From contig JALHMS010000029.1 of NCBI GenBank assembly GCA_022843925.1, positions 1 through 58,070 of the forward strand: a DNA stretch of 58,070 bases. The letters are read 5' to 3'. This DNA is from Burkholderiales bacterium (GTDB lineage: Bacteria > Pseudomonadota > Gammaproteobacteria > Burkholderiales > Ga0077523). A program made the translations under genes and the position numbers. Below, in pieces: positions 38,883-46,006 of this stretch; position 1 is the stretch's first letter; each line of letters opens with the position of its first letter. The notes under the pieces are model-generated. The model was not told where the DNA came from. It searched no databases and saw only the letters and a program-made list of their open reading frames with translations.

Positions 38883-39452
38883 CTACTTGGCCGGTGCGGG
38901 AGCCGGTGCCGGCGCGGGCTGGCCCGGACCGGGGCCTTCGATCTTGATGCCCTTCTGTTCGAAGCGGGCCTTCAGCCGGGCATCGAGCTTCGGGCCGAGC
39001 GACTGCGCCCACTTCTGCCCGGTCATCATCGACTCCCGCGTGAGCGGCGGCAGCACCGAGACCAGCTTCTTGCCGAGCGGCGTGCCGTAGAACTGCAGCA
39101 GGCCCTTGATCTCGTCGTGGGTGAGGTACTTGCCGTACAGCGGTATCACCTGGTCCACGTAGCCGCCCTTGCGGGACATCTCCTCGGACACGACCTTGCC
39201 GACTTCCTCGGAGAGGATCGTGTAGGCCTCGGGGGGGAGGTCGGGGCGCTGCGCCTTCAGGGCCTTCGAGAACTGCATGACGATCGTCTGGGAGAGCATC
39301 TGCCCGAACTGGAGGGCGCCGGTCACCTCCATCAGCTTGCGGGTGTCGGCGATCTTCTCGGGCGAGGCGGCTTCCTCGGCAGAGGCGCCGCCGGCGACGA
39401 GGGTGCCCAGGGACAGTGCCAGGGCGAGGAGGGCTGCTGCGGGTTTCTTCAC
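38883..39452 (-). CDS. Exported DUF2059 family protein
   Basis: 189 aa with a signal peptide (VKKPAAALLALALSLGTLVA, cleavage near ASA-EE, residue 25). The body is helical, with KIADTRKLMEVTGALQFGQML and LTHDEIKGLLQFYGTPLGKKL, the pattern of DUF2059 periplasmic proteins, followed by a Pro-Ala-rich tail. Function unknown. The GTG start at 39452 is preferred over shadow starts upstream: an AGGA site lies 6 nt before it and it begins the signal peptide. Confidence 0.82.
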   Translation of the reverse strand: MKKPAAALLALALSLGTLVAGGASAEEAASPEKIADTRKLMEVTGALQFGQMLSQTIVMQFSKALKAQRPDLPPEAYTILSEEVGKVVSEEMSRKGGYVDQVIPLYGKYLTHDEIKGLLQFYGTPLGKKLVSVLPPLTRESMMTGQKWAQSLGPKLDARLKARFEQKGIKIEGPGPGQPAPAPAPAPAK

Positions 39453-39499
39453 GGGGAATCCTGAATTTGCGTGCGGTGTGGGCCGGCGCGATCGGCCGG

Positions 39500-40498
39500 T
39501 CAGACCAGCTTCACGAGTTGCTTGCCGAAGTTGCGACCGGCGAGGAGCCCGATGAAGGCCGTCGGCGCGTTCTGCAGGCCTTCGGCCACGGACTCGCGGT
39601 ACTTGAGGCGCCCGGAGGCGACGAGCTTCGCGAGTTTCGGGATCGCCTGCTGGTAGAGGTCCTGCCGGTCGAACACGATGAACCCCTGGAGCTTCACGCG
39701 GTTGACGAGCAGCGAGCGGATCATCTTCACGCCGTACGGATCCGTCAGGTTGTAGTCGGAGATGAGCCCGCAGAGCGCGACGCGGGAGAACGGATTCAGG
39801 AGACGGAACACGGTGTCCATCGTGGCCCCGCCCACGTTCTCGAAGTAGCAGTCGATACCGTCGGGGCAGGCCGCCTTCAGGTCTTCGTACATGTGTCCGG
39901 CCTTGTAGTCGATGCACGCATCGAAGCCCAGTTCCTTCACCACGTACTCGGATTTCGCCTTGCCGCCGGCGATGCCGACCGCGCGGCAGCCCTGCATCTT
40001 GGCGAGCTGCCCCACCACGGCGCCCACCGCCCCCGACGCCGCGGACACGACCACGGTTTCGCCGGCCTTGGGTTCACAGTGATGCAGCAGGCCGATCCAC
40101 GCGGTGCCGCCGGGCATGCCGACGACGCCGAGGTAGGTGGACAGTGGCACGAGATTCGGATCGACCTTGGCGAGGCCGTCGCCGGTCGACGCGGCGTACA
40201 ACTGCCACCCGAGGGACCCGACGACGAAATCGCCCACCTGGAACTTCGGGTTCTGGGATTCGATCACCTCGCCGACCGTGCCGCCGGTCATGACCTCGCC
40301 GATGTCGACCGATGCCGCGTAGGACTTCGATGCGCTCATCCGCCCGCGCATGTACGGGTCGAGCGACAGCCAGTGGTTGCGCACCAGCACCTGTCCCGGT
40401 CCGGCCTGCGGGATGTCGCGCTCCACGAGCTGGAAGTTCGCTTCGGTGACGGGGCCGGTCGGACGGCTGGCGAGGAGGATCTGCTGATTCTTGCTCAT
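39500..40498 (-). CDS. NADP-dependent medium-chain oxidoreductase, CurA/leukotriene B4 dehydrogenase type
   Basis: 332 aa zinc-independent MDR family member. LSLDPYMRGRM, the Rossmann motif VVSAASGAVGAVVGQLAK, GIAGGKAKSEYV (Gly-Lys for the NADPH phosphate), DCYFENVGG and LCGLISDYN are the hallmarks of the CurA/PTGR group, which reduces alpha,beta double bonds of enones with NADPH. E. coli CurA is 345 aa. It starts with MSKNQQILLASRPTG, as in the family. It lies 47 bp upstream of the DUF2059 gene in the same direction and probably has no functional link to it. Confidence 0.92.
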   Translation of the reverse strand: MSKNQQILLASRPTGPVTEANFQLVERDIPQAGPGQVLVRNHWLSLDPYMRGRMSASKSYAASVDIGEVMTGGTVGEVIESQNPKFQVGDFVVGSLGWQLYAASTGDGLAKVDPNLVPLSTYLGVVGMPGGTAWIGLLHHCEPKAGETVVVSAASGAVGAVVGQLAKMQGCRAVGIAGGKAKSEYVVKELGFDACIDYKAGHMYEDLKAACPDGIDCYFENVGGATMDTVFRLLNPFSRVALCGLISDYNLTDPYGVKMIRSLLVNRVKLQGFIVFDRQDLYQQAIPKLAKLVASGRLKYRESVAEGLQNAPTAFIGLLAGRNFGKQLVKLV

Positions 40499-40665
40499 GG
40501 AGTTGTCGCGAAGGAGAAGGACCCGCATTCTATCCCGCGGGCCGACGGCACCCGCGCGCATTCCTCGATGGCGGGCGTTGCAGGCCGGGGGCCCGGCCCG
40601 AGTTGCGTTGCCATCGCCCCCTGTACGAGTCCCCGCACCAGTCCCCGACCCCCCGGATTCACGCC

Positions 40666-41388
40666 ATGACCATCCAACCCCTCGTCCTCCTGAACGGCCT
40701 CCTCTGCGATTCCGCGATGTGGGCGTCCCAGACCGCGGCGCTGGCCGATGTCGCCCGGTGCGATGTTCCCGACCTCACCCGGGACGACACCATGGCCGCC
40801 ATGGCGGTGCGCGTGCTGGCCGAGGTCCCGTTCGAGCGCTTTGCGTTGGCCGGCTTCTCGATGGGCGGGTACTGCGCGCTCGAGATCATGCGCCAGGCGC
40901 CCGAACGCGTGACCCGGCTGGCGCTCATGGACACCTCGCCGCATCAGGACGACGACGAGCGGCGCGCCGAACGCGAGCGCTTCATCACGCTGGCGGGGCG
41001 CGGTGGATTCATGCCGATCACCCGGCTCATGGTGCCTTCCCTCGTGCACCCCTCCCGCGTGGATGACGAGGCGGTGGTCCGCGTGATCCGCGAGATGGGC
41101 GAACGGGTCGGGGCCGCGGCCTACGTCCGGCAGCAGAAGGCGATGATGTCGCGTGCCGACAGCGTCGCGACGCTCCCGTGCATCGCCTGTCCGACCCTCG
41201 TCCTGTGCGGCGAGCAGGACACGCGCACGACCCTGGCGCCCCACGAACTGATGGCGCGGGAGATCCCCGATGCGCGGCTGGTGACGGTTCCGGACTGCGG
41301 GCACATGGTCACACTGGAGCGGCCGGAGGCGGTGACGGCTGCGATGCGGGCGTGGCTGTCCGGGGACCAGGGGCTCCCGCCTCGTTGA
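40666..41388 (+). CDS. Alpha/beta hydrolase
   Basis: 240 aa. Elements of the fold are LVLLNGLLCDSAMW near the N-terminus (oxyanion region), the nucleophile elbow LAGFSMGGYCALE, ALMDTSP, TLVLCGEQD with the acid and VPDCGHMVTLERPE with the catalytic His. Family members include esterases and C-C hydrolases of aromatic degradation, but no specific group can be named. The ribosome site is poor. The stop codon overlaps the -35 of the next gene's promoter. Confidence 0.88.
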   Translation: MTIQPLVLLNGLLCDSAMWASQTAALADVARCDVPDLTRDDTMAAMAVRVLAEVPFERFALAGFSMGGYCALEIMRQAPERVTRLALMDTSPHQDDDERRAERERFITLAGRGGFMPITRLMVPSLVHPSRVDDEAVVRVIREMGERVGAAAYVRQQKAMMSRADSVATLPCIACPTLVLCGEQDTRTTLAPHELMAREIPDARLVTVPDCGHMVTLERPEAVTAAMRAWLSGDQGLPPR

Positions 41389-41414
41389 CCCGCCTTTTTC
41401 GCGCGTGCTATAAG
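41385..41414 (+). promoter_or_regulatory. Sigma-70-type promoter of the aminotransferase gene
   Basis: -35 TTGACC (41385-41390), 18-nt spacer, -10 TATAAG (41409-41414). This is the best promoter match in the window. The -35 includes the stop codon of the hydrolase gene. The predicted leader runs from about 41421 to the ATG at 41495. Confidence 0.65.
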
Positions 41415-41443
41415 CCCGCGCTCTTGGTTCCGGCATTTCAAGG

Positions 41444-41473
41444 AAGGCGGGCGCGCATGGCGACCCGCCTTTT
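41444..41473 (+). terminator. Terminator-like hairpin in the aminotransferase leader (possible attenuator)
   Basis: Stem AAGGCGGG (41444-41451) with CCCGCCTT (41464-41471), a 12-nt loop, and a short T run (41470-41473). It lies downstream of the promoter and 21 bp upstream of the start codon, so it could end transcripts from the hydrolase or act as an attenuator for the aminotransferase. The AAAGGAG ribosome site follows directly. Confidence 0.6.
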
Positions 41474-41494
41474 CGTTTCAGAAAGGAGCACCGC

Positions 41495-42697
41495 ATGCCC
41501 ATCGTCAGTGAACGCGCCGCCGACCTCGGCACCGAGAACGCCTTCGTCGTGCTCGCCGAGGTCAACGGTCTCATCCGCCAGGGCCGGGACATCATCTCCT
41601 TCTGCATCGGCCAGCCGGACTTCCCCACGCCGGTGAACATCCAGGACGCCGCGGTCAAGGCGATCCGCGACGGCCGGCACGGCTACACGCCGTCCGCGGG
41701 CATCGCCGAACTGCGCGAGGCCGTGGTCCGCGACGTGAAGCGCACGCGCGGTCTCGACGTCGACGCCGCCGATGTCGTCGTGGCGGCGGGCGCGAAGCCG
41801 TTCATCGGGTACACGGTCCTGTCGACGACGGATTACGGCCAGGGGCACGAGGTCATCGTCCCGAATCCGGGCTTCCCGATCTACGACTCCCAGATCCGTG
41901 CGAACGGTGCCGTGCCGGTGCCGCTGCACCTGCGCGAGTCGCGCAACTTCAACTTCGATCCGCAGGAACTCGCGGACCGCATCACCCCGAAGACGCGTCT
42001 CCTCATCCTCAACTCGCCGCACAACCCCACCGGCGGGATCATCCCGCGGCCGCAGCTCGAGGCCATCGCCGAGATCCTCCGCAAGCACGAGCAGGTCTGG
42101 GTGTTCGCCGACGAGATCTACGGGCGCCTCGTGTACGACGGCGAGTTCACTTCCATCGCGACGCTGCCGGGCATGCTCGAGCGCACGATCATCTCGGACG
42201 GCTGCTCGAAGACCTGGGCCATGACCGGCTGGCGCCTCGGCTTCGCGGTGAACCGCAAGCTCGCGCCGTACTTCACCACCTGGATCACGAACACGGAGTC
42301 GTGCGCCTCGCAGATCAGCCAGTGGGCCGGGGTCGAGGCCCTCGACGGCCCGCAGGACGACGCGAATCGCATGCGCGATTCCTTCCTCGCGCGGCGCAAT
42401 CTCATCGTCGGCCTGCTCAACCAGGTGCCGGGCGTCACGTGCCAGAGCCCGGGTGGCGCGTTCTACGTCTGGCCCAACGTCACCGAGGCGTGCCGGATGA
42501 TCGGAGCGCAGGACTCCGAGGAGTTTCGCAGGCGCCTGCTGAACGAGGCGGGTGTGGCGGTTCTCGCGGACATCCACTTCGGTCCGCGCGTGCCCGACGA
42601 AGGGCAGCACATCCGGTTCAGCTACGCCGCATCGAACGAGGCCATCGAGAAGGGCGTCGCCCGCATGGCCGACTTCATCCGGAAGAACACCCGATAG
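41495..42697 (+). CDS. Class I/II PLP-dependent aminotransferase
   Basis: 400 aa, fold type I. SFCIGQPDFPTP at the N-terminus, YTPSAGIAELREAV, NSPHNPTGGII, VFADEIYGRLVY with the pyridine-ring Asp, and the PLP lysine Lys239 in SDGCSKTWAMTGWRLG; the substrate Arg is in HIRFSYAAS. It resembles the aspartate/aromatic aminotransferases of the AspC-like I-gamma group. The exact amino donor is not readable. It has an AAAGGAG ribosome site, its own promoter and a hairpin in the leader, which suggests conditional expression. Confidence 0.92.
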   Translation: MPIVSERAADLGTENAFVVLAEVNGLIRQGRDIISFCIGQPDFPTPVNIQDAAVKAIRDGRHGYTPSAGIAELREAVVRDVKRTRGLDVDAADVVVAAGAKPFIGYTVLSTTDYGQGHEVIVPNPGFPIYDSQIRANGAVPVPLHLRESRNFNFDPQELADRITPKTRLLILNSPHNPTGGIIPRPQLEAIAEILRKHEQVWVFADEIYGRLVYDGEFTSIATLPGMLERTIISDGCSKTWAMTGWRLGFAVNRKLAPYFTTWITNTESCASQISQWAGVEALDGPQDDANRMRDSFLARRNLIVGLLNQVPGVTCQSPGGAFYVWPNVTEACRMIGAQDSEEFRRRLLNEAGVAVLADIHFGPRVPDEGQHIRFSYAASNEAIEKGVARMADFIRKNTR

Positions 42698-42771
42698 GCC
42701 CCCGCGCGCCGGCTGCCGCGTCGACGGCTGTTCGCGGTAGTCTTCCGCCTGGCATGGGCCGGGAGGCGCCG

Positions 42772-43221
42772 ATGGGCAGGAGCGGAAGGATGACGTCGCT
42801 GGCACTCGCGGTCGCCACCATCACGGGGTGCGGCGGGCTGCCGTTTGCCGACCACGAGGGCGAGCGGACGCTGCGGGCCTCGCGGTGGGAATGGATCGCC
42901 GGAGGCACCGCCGCCATGCCGCGGGCGGTCGCCCAGCCTGCCCGCTACACCGTCGAGTTCCAGCCCGAATATCGCGTCGCGGTGCGCGCCGACTGCAACC
43001 GTGGCATCGGTCCGTGGCGCCTCGACGGCGGCAACGTGTCGATCGGGCCGCTGACGATGTCGAAACGCATCTGCGGGGCGGACTCCCGCGGGCGGGAGTT
43101 CCAGGCGGGCCTCGAAGCGGTGCACCAGTGGTACCTGCTCGACGGAGCGCTGTTCCTGGAAATGCCGCACGATCGCGGCGTGCTGCGGATGGCGGCCCAG
43201 CCAGCGGAGGCGACCCCTTGA
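42772..43221 (+). CDS. META-domain lipoprotein (HslJ-like)
   Basis: 149 aa. The N-terminus is a lipoprotein signal (MGRSGRMTSLALAVATITGC) with lipobox ITGC, so Cys20 would be lipidated. The rest matches a META domain: ASRWEWIAGG, YTVEFQPEYRVAVRADCNRGIG, SIGPLTMSKRICG and a closing strand WYLLDGALFLEM. META proteins are outer-membrane or periplasmic proteins of unclear role. The ATG at 42772 is chosen because GGGAGG lies 5 nt upstream and gives a normal signal length; ATGs at 42754 and 42790 are possible. The stop overlaps the start of the next gene. Confidence 0.8.
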   Translation: MGRSGRMTSLALAVATITGCGGLPFADHEGERTLRASRWEWIAGGTAAMPRAVAQPARYTVEFQPEYRVAVRADCNRGIGPWRLDGGNVSIGPLTMSKRICGADSRGREFQAGLEAVHQWYLLDGALFLEMPHDRGVLRMAAQPAEATP

Positions 43222-43661
43222 AATCGCGCAGCATCACCTGTCAGGCCTTGGTCCTGGCAATGGCCCTCGCGGCGGCGCCGACCGATGCTGCCGACTGGGA
43301 TCACGATGCCAACATCGATGCGGCGGTACTGGAGGTGGTTTCCACGTATCGACTCGGCGGGATGGCCGGTCTCGAACGCTTGGTGGAGGGCTGCTACGGA
43401 CTGGTCGATGCGCACGACGACCCGGACGATCGCCTGAGACAGCTCGAGTACTGCGCGGGCATGGACTTCGCGGCACTGCGTCTCGCGCGGCTGGACGCGT
43501 CCGGCGTGACGCCCGTGACTGGCGGGTACTTCACGATCGAATCGCTCATCGGGCGCGTCGGAGGGCTCACCAGGTTCCTGGCCGATCCGAACGTCGGCAA
43601 CCAGGTGATCCGTGCCTGGTCACGCGCCGCCGAGGACGCCCTGCAGAGTCAGGGCTACTGA
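43218..43661 (+). CDS. Exported hypothetical protein, TTG start
   Basis: 147 aa. The TTG start overlaps the META gene stop (TTGA) and is preceded by GGAGG at 7 nt, a strong coupled site. The N-terminus is a signal peptide (KSRSITCQALVLAMALAAAP, cleavage near DAA-DW, residue 25). The mature part is acidic and helical, with GLERLVEGCYGLVD and LEYCAGMDFAALRLARLD; the two Cys may form a disulfide. I do not recognise a family. The coupling to the META lipoprotein suggests a shared envelope role. Confidence 0.72.
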   Translation: MKSRSITCQALVLAMALAAAPTDAADWDHDANIDAAVLEVVSTYRLGGMAGLERLVEGCYGLVDAHDDPDDRLRQLEYCAGMDFAALRLARLDASGVTPVTGGYFTIESLIGRVGGLTRFLADPNVGNQVIRAWSRAAEDALQSQGY

Positions 43662-43697
43662 TCTTGGCGCCCGGAGGCCCGGGAGGCCTCCCGGCGT

Positions 43698-43946
43698 TCA
43701 AACGCAGGGCGCATAGCCGGGTTCCCGTTCGATGGACGCGCGCTCGGCGCGCTTGCGGCTGAGTCGTTCGCACTGCGGGCACCACCGCCCTTCGATGGCC
43801 GACTCCACGGCCCAGAAGTAGGGCGGAATCTGCGTGGCCTGCACGGTGGCGCCGCACAACGCGGTGTCGGGCGTCGACTCCGCCGCCAGGTGGAATTCGA
43901 ATCCTTCGGACAGGGTGATCTGGGCGACGAGCAGTTCTTCGAGCAC
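43698..43946 (-). CDS. Small cysteine-containing hypothetical protein
   Basis: 82 aa from a GTG with a strong ribosome site (GGAGGAG about 6 nt upstream). Cys31, Cys56 and Cys59 (GRWCPQCE), with Cys81 near the end, could bind one zinc. TALCGATVQATQIPPYF and VESAIEGRWCPQCERLSRK look like a small zinc-ribbon-like protein. I do not recognise a family. It lies next to the DksA-type gene in the same direction and is convergent with the preceding pair. Confidence 0.6.
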   Translation of the reverse strand: MLEELLVAQITLSEGFEFHLAAESTPDTALCGATVQATQIPPYFWAVESAIEGRWCPQCERLSRKRAERASIEREPGYAPCV

Positions 43947-44034
43947 GGTCTTCTCCTCCGTTCAACATCGAAGTGTAGGCGAGCAAGGAGCGTACGCACA
44001 TCCGTCCCGATGCCCGGGTCAGCCTGCGGGAACC

Positions 44035-44421
44035 TCAGAGCCGGGGTGCGGCGATCATCCCGTGACCGTGCTCCAGTCGGGTCTGGCAGGGAACGCATCG
44101 ACGCGCCTCGGGCCATGCCTTGAGACGGGCGTCCGGAATCGGGGTTCCGCAGTCCTCGCACTGGCCGTATTCGTCGGCATCGAGTCGCGCGAGGGCGGCG
44201 TCCACATCGCGCAGCGCCTGCACGTGGCGGTCGGCGAGGGCGGCATCGACGTCGGCGAGCAGGTGCGCGAACGAGGTCTCGCCGGCATCGGGCACCTGCC
44301 CCGCGAGATCGATGAAGTGCTGTTCGCCGCTGGCGACGAGAGCGTCGCGGATCTCACGGGCCAGCGTCCGGCGTCGATCGACCAACTGTGTGCGCGCCTT
44401 GTGTCGTTGTTCGTGCGTCAT
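44035..44421 (-). CDS. DksA/TraR-type C4 zinc-finger protein
   Basis: 128 aa. The N-terminal two-thirds is a coiled-coil-like helix pair (HKARTQLVDRRRTLAREIRD, DAALARLDADEYGQC). The C-terminus holds the zinc finger with Cys88, Cys91, Cys109 and Cys112 (CEDCGTPIPDARLKAWPEA and RRCVPCQ). DksA-family proteins enter the RNA polymerase secondary channel and alter promoter output with ppGpp; the coiled-coil tip here (DVDAALADRHVQ) has no clear DxxDxA match to E. coli DksA, so ppGpp-linked action is uncertain. The ATG at 44421 is chosen for GGGAGGA just upstream; an earlier in-frame ATG at 44448 is possible. Confidence 0.85.
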   Translation of the reverse strand: MTHEQRHKARTQLVDRRRTLAREIRDALVASGEQHFIDLAGQVPDAGETSFAHLLADVDAALADRHVQALRDVDAALARLDADEYGQCEDCGTPIPDARLKAWPEARRCVPCQTRLEHGHGMIAAPRL

Positions 44422-44560
44422 GGGTCCTCCCGGGGTGGATGGCACCACTTTACGTTCGGCGACCGGTCCTCCGGATGATCCAGATCAACGGGCGGGATTC
44501 GCCCCCCGGTGAGGCGTCGCAAGCAGCTACACTCACGCCCCCGTCTGCCGCAGCCCCGCC

Positions 44561-45292
44561 ATGGAAAAGGTCCGACTCTCCAAACTGATGGCCGCCCAGG
44601 GCCTGTGCTCCCGCCGCGAGGCGGACACGTACATCGAACGCGGCCTCGTGCTGGTCGATGGCGTGGCTGTCACCGAGCTGGGCACGAAGATCTTTCCCCA
44701 CCAGAAGATCACGCTTGCGAAGGCCGCCCAGGCCAAGCAACAGGACCGCGTGACGATCCTGATCCACAAGCCGATCGGCTTCGTGTCGGCCCAGGCCGAA
44801 GGCGAGTACAAGCCGGCGGTCAGCCTCGTCAACGCGGGTACGCGCTGGACGGGTGATTCGCTGGATCGTGCGTTCAGCCCGGCGCACCTGATGGGGCTTG
44901 CGCCGGCAGGGCGCCTCGACATCGACTCCACCGGACTGCTGGTGCTCACCCAGGACGGCCGCGTGGCGCGCCGTCTCGTCGGCGAGGATTCCGATGTCGA
45001 GAAGGAGTACCTCGTGCGGGTACGTGGCCAGATGCGCGATCGCGGCCTGCAACTGCTCAACCACGGTCTGTCGCTCGACGGGCGCCCGCTGAAGCGCGCC
45101 CGCGTCGTGTGGCAGAACGAGGACCAGCTGCGCTTCCTGCTGTGGGAAGGTCGCAAGCGCCAGATCCGGCGAATGTGCGAGCTCGTCGGGCTCGACGTGA
45201 CCGGGCTGAAACGCGTGCGCATCGGTCACGTGAACCTGGGGGATCTTCCCGTGGGTCAGTGGCGATATCTGAAACCCGAGGAGGCGTTCTGA
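44561..45292 (+). CDS. Pseudouridine synthase, RsuA/RluF family
   Basis: 243 aa. An S4 RNA-binding domain (residues 3-50, [25 protein letters not shown] split here at VLVDG) precedes the catalytic domain with [10 protein letters not shown], the catalytic Asp120 in [24 protein letters not shown], and [18 protein letters not shown], a signature of RsuA/RluB/E/F enzymes that modify rRNA (or tRNA Tyr for RluF). RKRQIRRMC and length favour RluF- or RsuA-like members; the exact site is not readable. The stop overlaps the start of the S4 gene, so the two are coupled. Confidence 0.9.
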   Translation: MEKVRLSKLMAAQGLCSRREADTYIERGLVLVDGVAVTELGTKIFPHQKITLAKAAQAKQQDRVTILIHKPIGFVSAQAEGEYKPAVSLVNAGTRWTGDSLDRAFSPAHLMGLAPAGRLDIDSTGLLVLTQDGRVARRLVGEDSDVEKEYLVRVRGQMRDRGLQLLNHGLSLDGRPLKRARVVWQNEDQLRFLLWEGRKRQIRRMCELVGLDVTGLKRVRIGHVNLGDLPVGQWRYLKPEEAF

Positions 45293-45552
45293 TGGCGAAG
45301 AAGACCGCGCCACCGATCGAGTTCGCCATCCGTGGGGAATTCATCCAGCTCGATCAGCTTCTGAAGGCCGCCGGTCTCGTGCATTCCGGCGGCGCGGCCC
45401 ATGCGGTCACGACGGCTGGCGATGTCACCGTCGACGGGCAACCCGAACTGCGCAAGCGCGCGAAGCTGCGACCGGGGCAGCGGGTGCGCTTCGGCGGTGC
45501 CGAGATTCTTCTGACGGGCGCCGAGCCCGTGGCCGATCCGACCGCGACCTGA
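45292..45552 (+). CDS. RNA-binding S4-domain protein, YbcJ-like
   Basis: 86 aa, almost entirely one S4-like domain: FIQLDQLLKAAGLVHSGGAAHAV then DVTVDGQPELRKRAKLRPGQRV, the pattern of YbcJ-family proteins, which bind RNA. It begins within the stop of the pseudouridine synthase gene (TGATG) with GAGGAG close by, so it is translated together with it and may assist in rRNA or tRNA handling. Confidence 0.88.
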   Translation: MAKKTAPPIEFAIRGEFIQLDQLLKAAGLVHSGGAAHAVTTAGDVTVDGQPELRKRAKLRPGQRVRFGGAEILLTGAEPVADPTAT

Positions 45553-45882
45553 GCGCGCATCCGCTTCCTGCTCCGAATACGGTCGTAGGGGGCCTGGAGC
45601 AGCACCCGCGTCGGCAGCGCGCGAGAGGAATCACCGGCGATCATCCAGTGACGAGTGTTCACTGCGTTTTCGGCAATCGTGTTGCGTCCGACTTCCCGCG
45701 TGTCGATGCTCGAACGGGAATGCTGCGCTGCGGTCGGCAAAGAGCTCCCTATGAAGTCTGTCGCCGAAGCGGACGCGCGTGCTGCACCCCGTCATCGCTG
45801 GTCCTCCCGGTTCGGGAGTTTCCCTGCGAATCCGCCCCCGATTCGTGCACTTGAAAAGCCGGGAAAACGAACCGAAACCACC
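45553..45882. other. Gene-free stretch before the PQQ dehydrogenase
   Basis: About 330 bp with no supported gene. The base composition is less G+C-rich than the flanks. An inverted repeat CAGTGA-N7-TCACTG (45646-45664) followed by CGTTTT may be a weak terminator for the pseudouridine synthase/S4 operon. Short frames here lack ribosome sites and family resemblance. Confidence 0.5.
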
Positions 45883-45910
45883 TTGTCGAAGTGCCGACGA
45901 TCGGTAGAAT
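45883..45910 (+). promoter_or_regulatory. Candidate promoter of the PQQ dehydrogenase gene
   Basis: -35 TTGTCG (45883-45888), 16-nt spacer, -10 TAGAAT (45905-45910), giving a leader of about 90 nt before the GTG at 46007. It is the best match in the gap. Confidence 0.5.
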
Positions 45911-46006
45911 CCACCTCGATGGAGCGGTAGCAGGGGGAGCACCGCGTCACCGGTCATCCACATGCAGCCGTGCTGTCGACACTTCAATCGTCGCAGGGAG
46001 GAGCAC

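Noticed and set aside
41457-41636. Leader peptide or small ORF starting in the hairpin loop before the aminotransferase
   Set aside because: The frame runs far into the aminotransferase gene and has only generic high-G+C composition, with no run of one amino acid that would indicate peptide-based attenuation.
44561-45552. Single fused pseudouridine synthase with two S4 domains
   Set aside because: The stop at 45290-45292 and the overlapping ATG separate two frames; both have normal family lengths.
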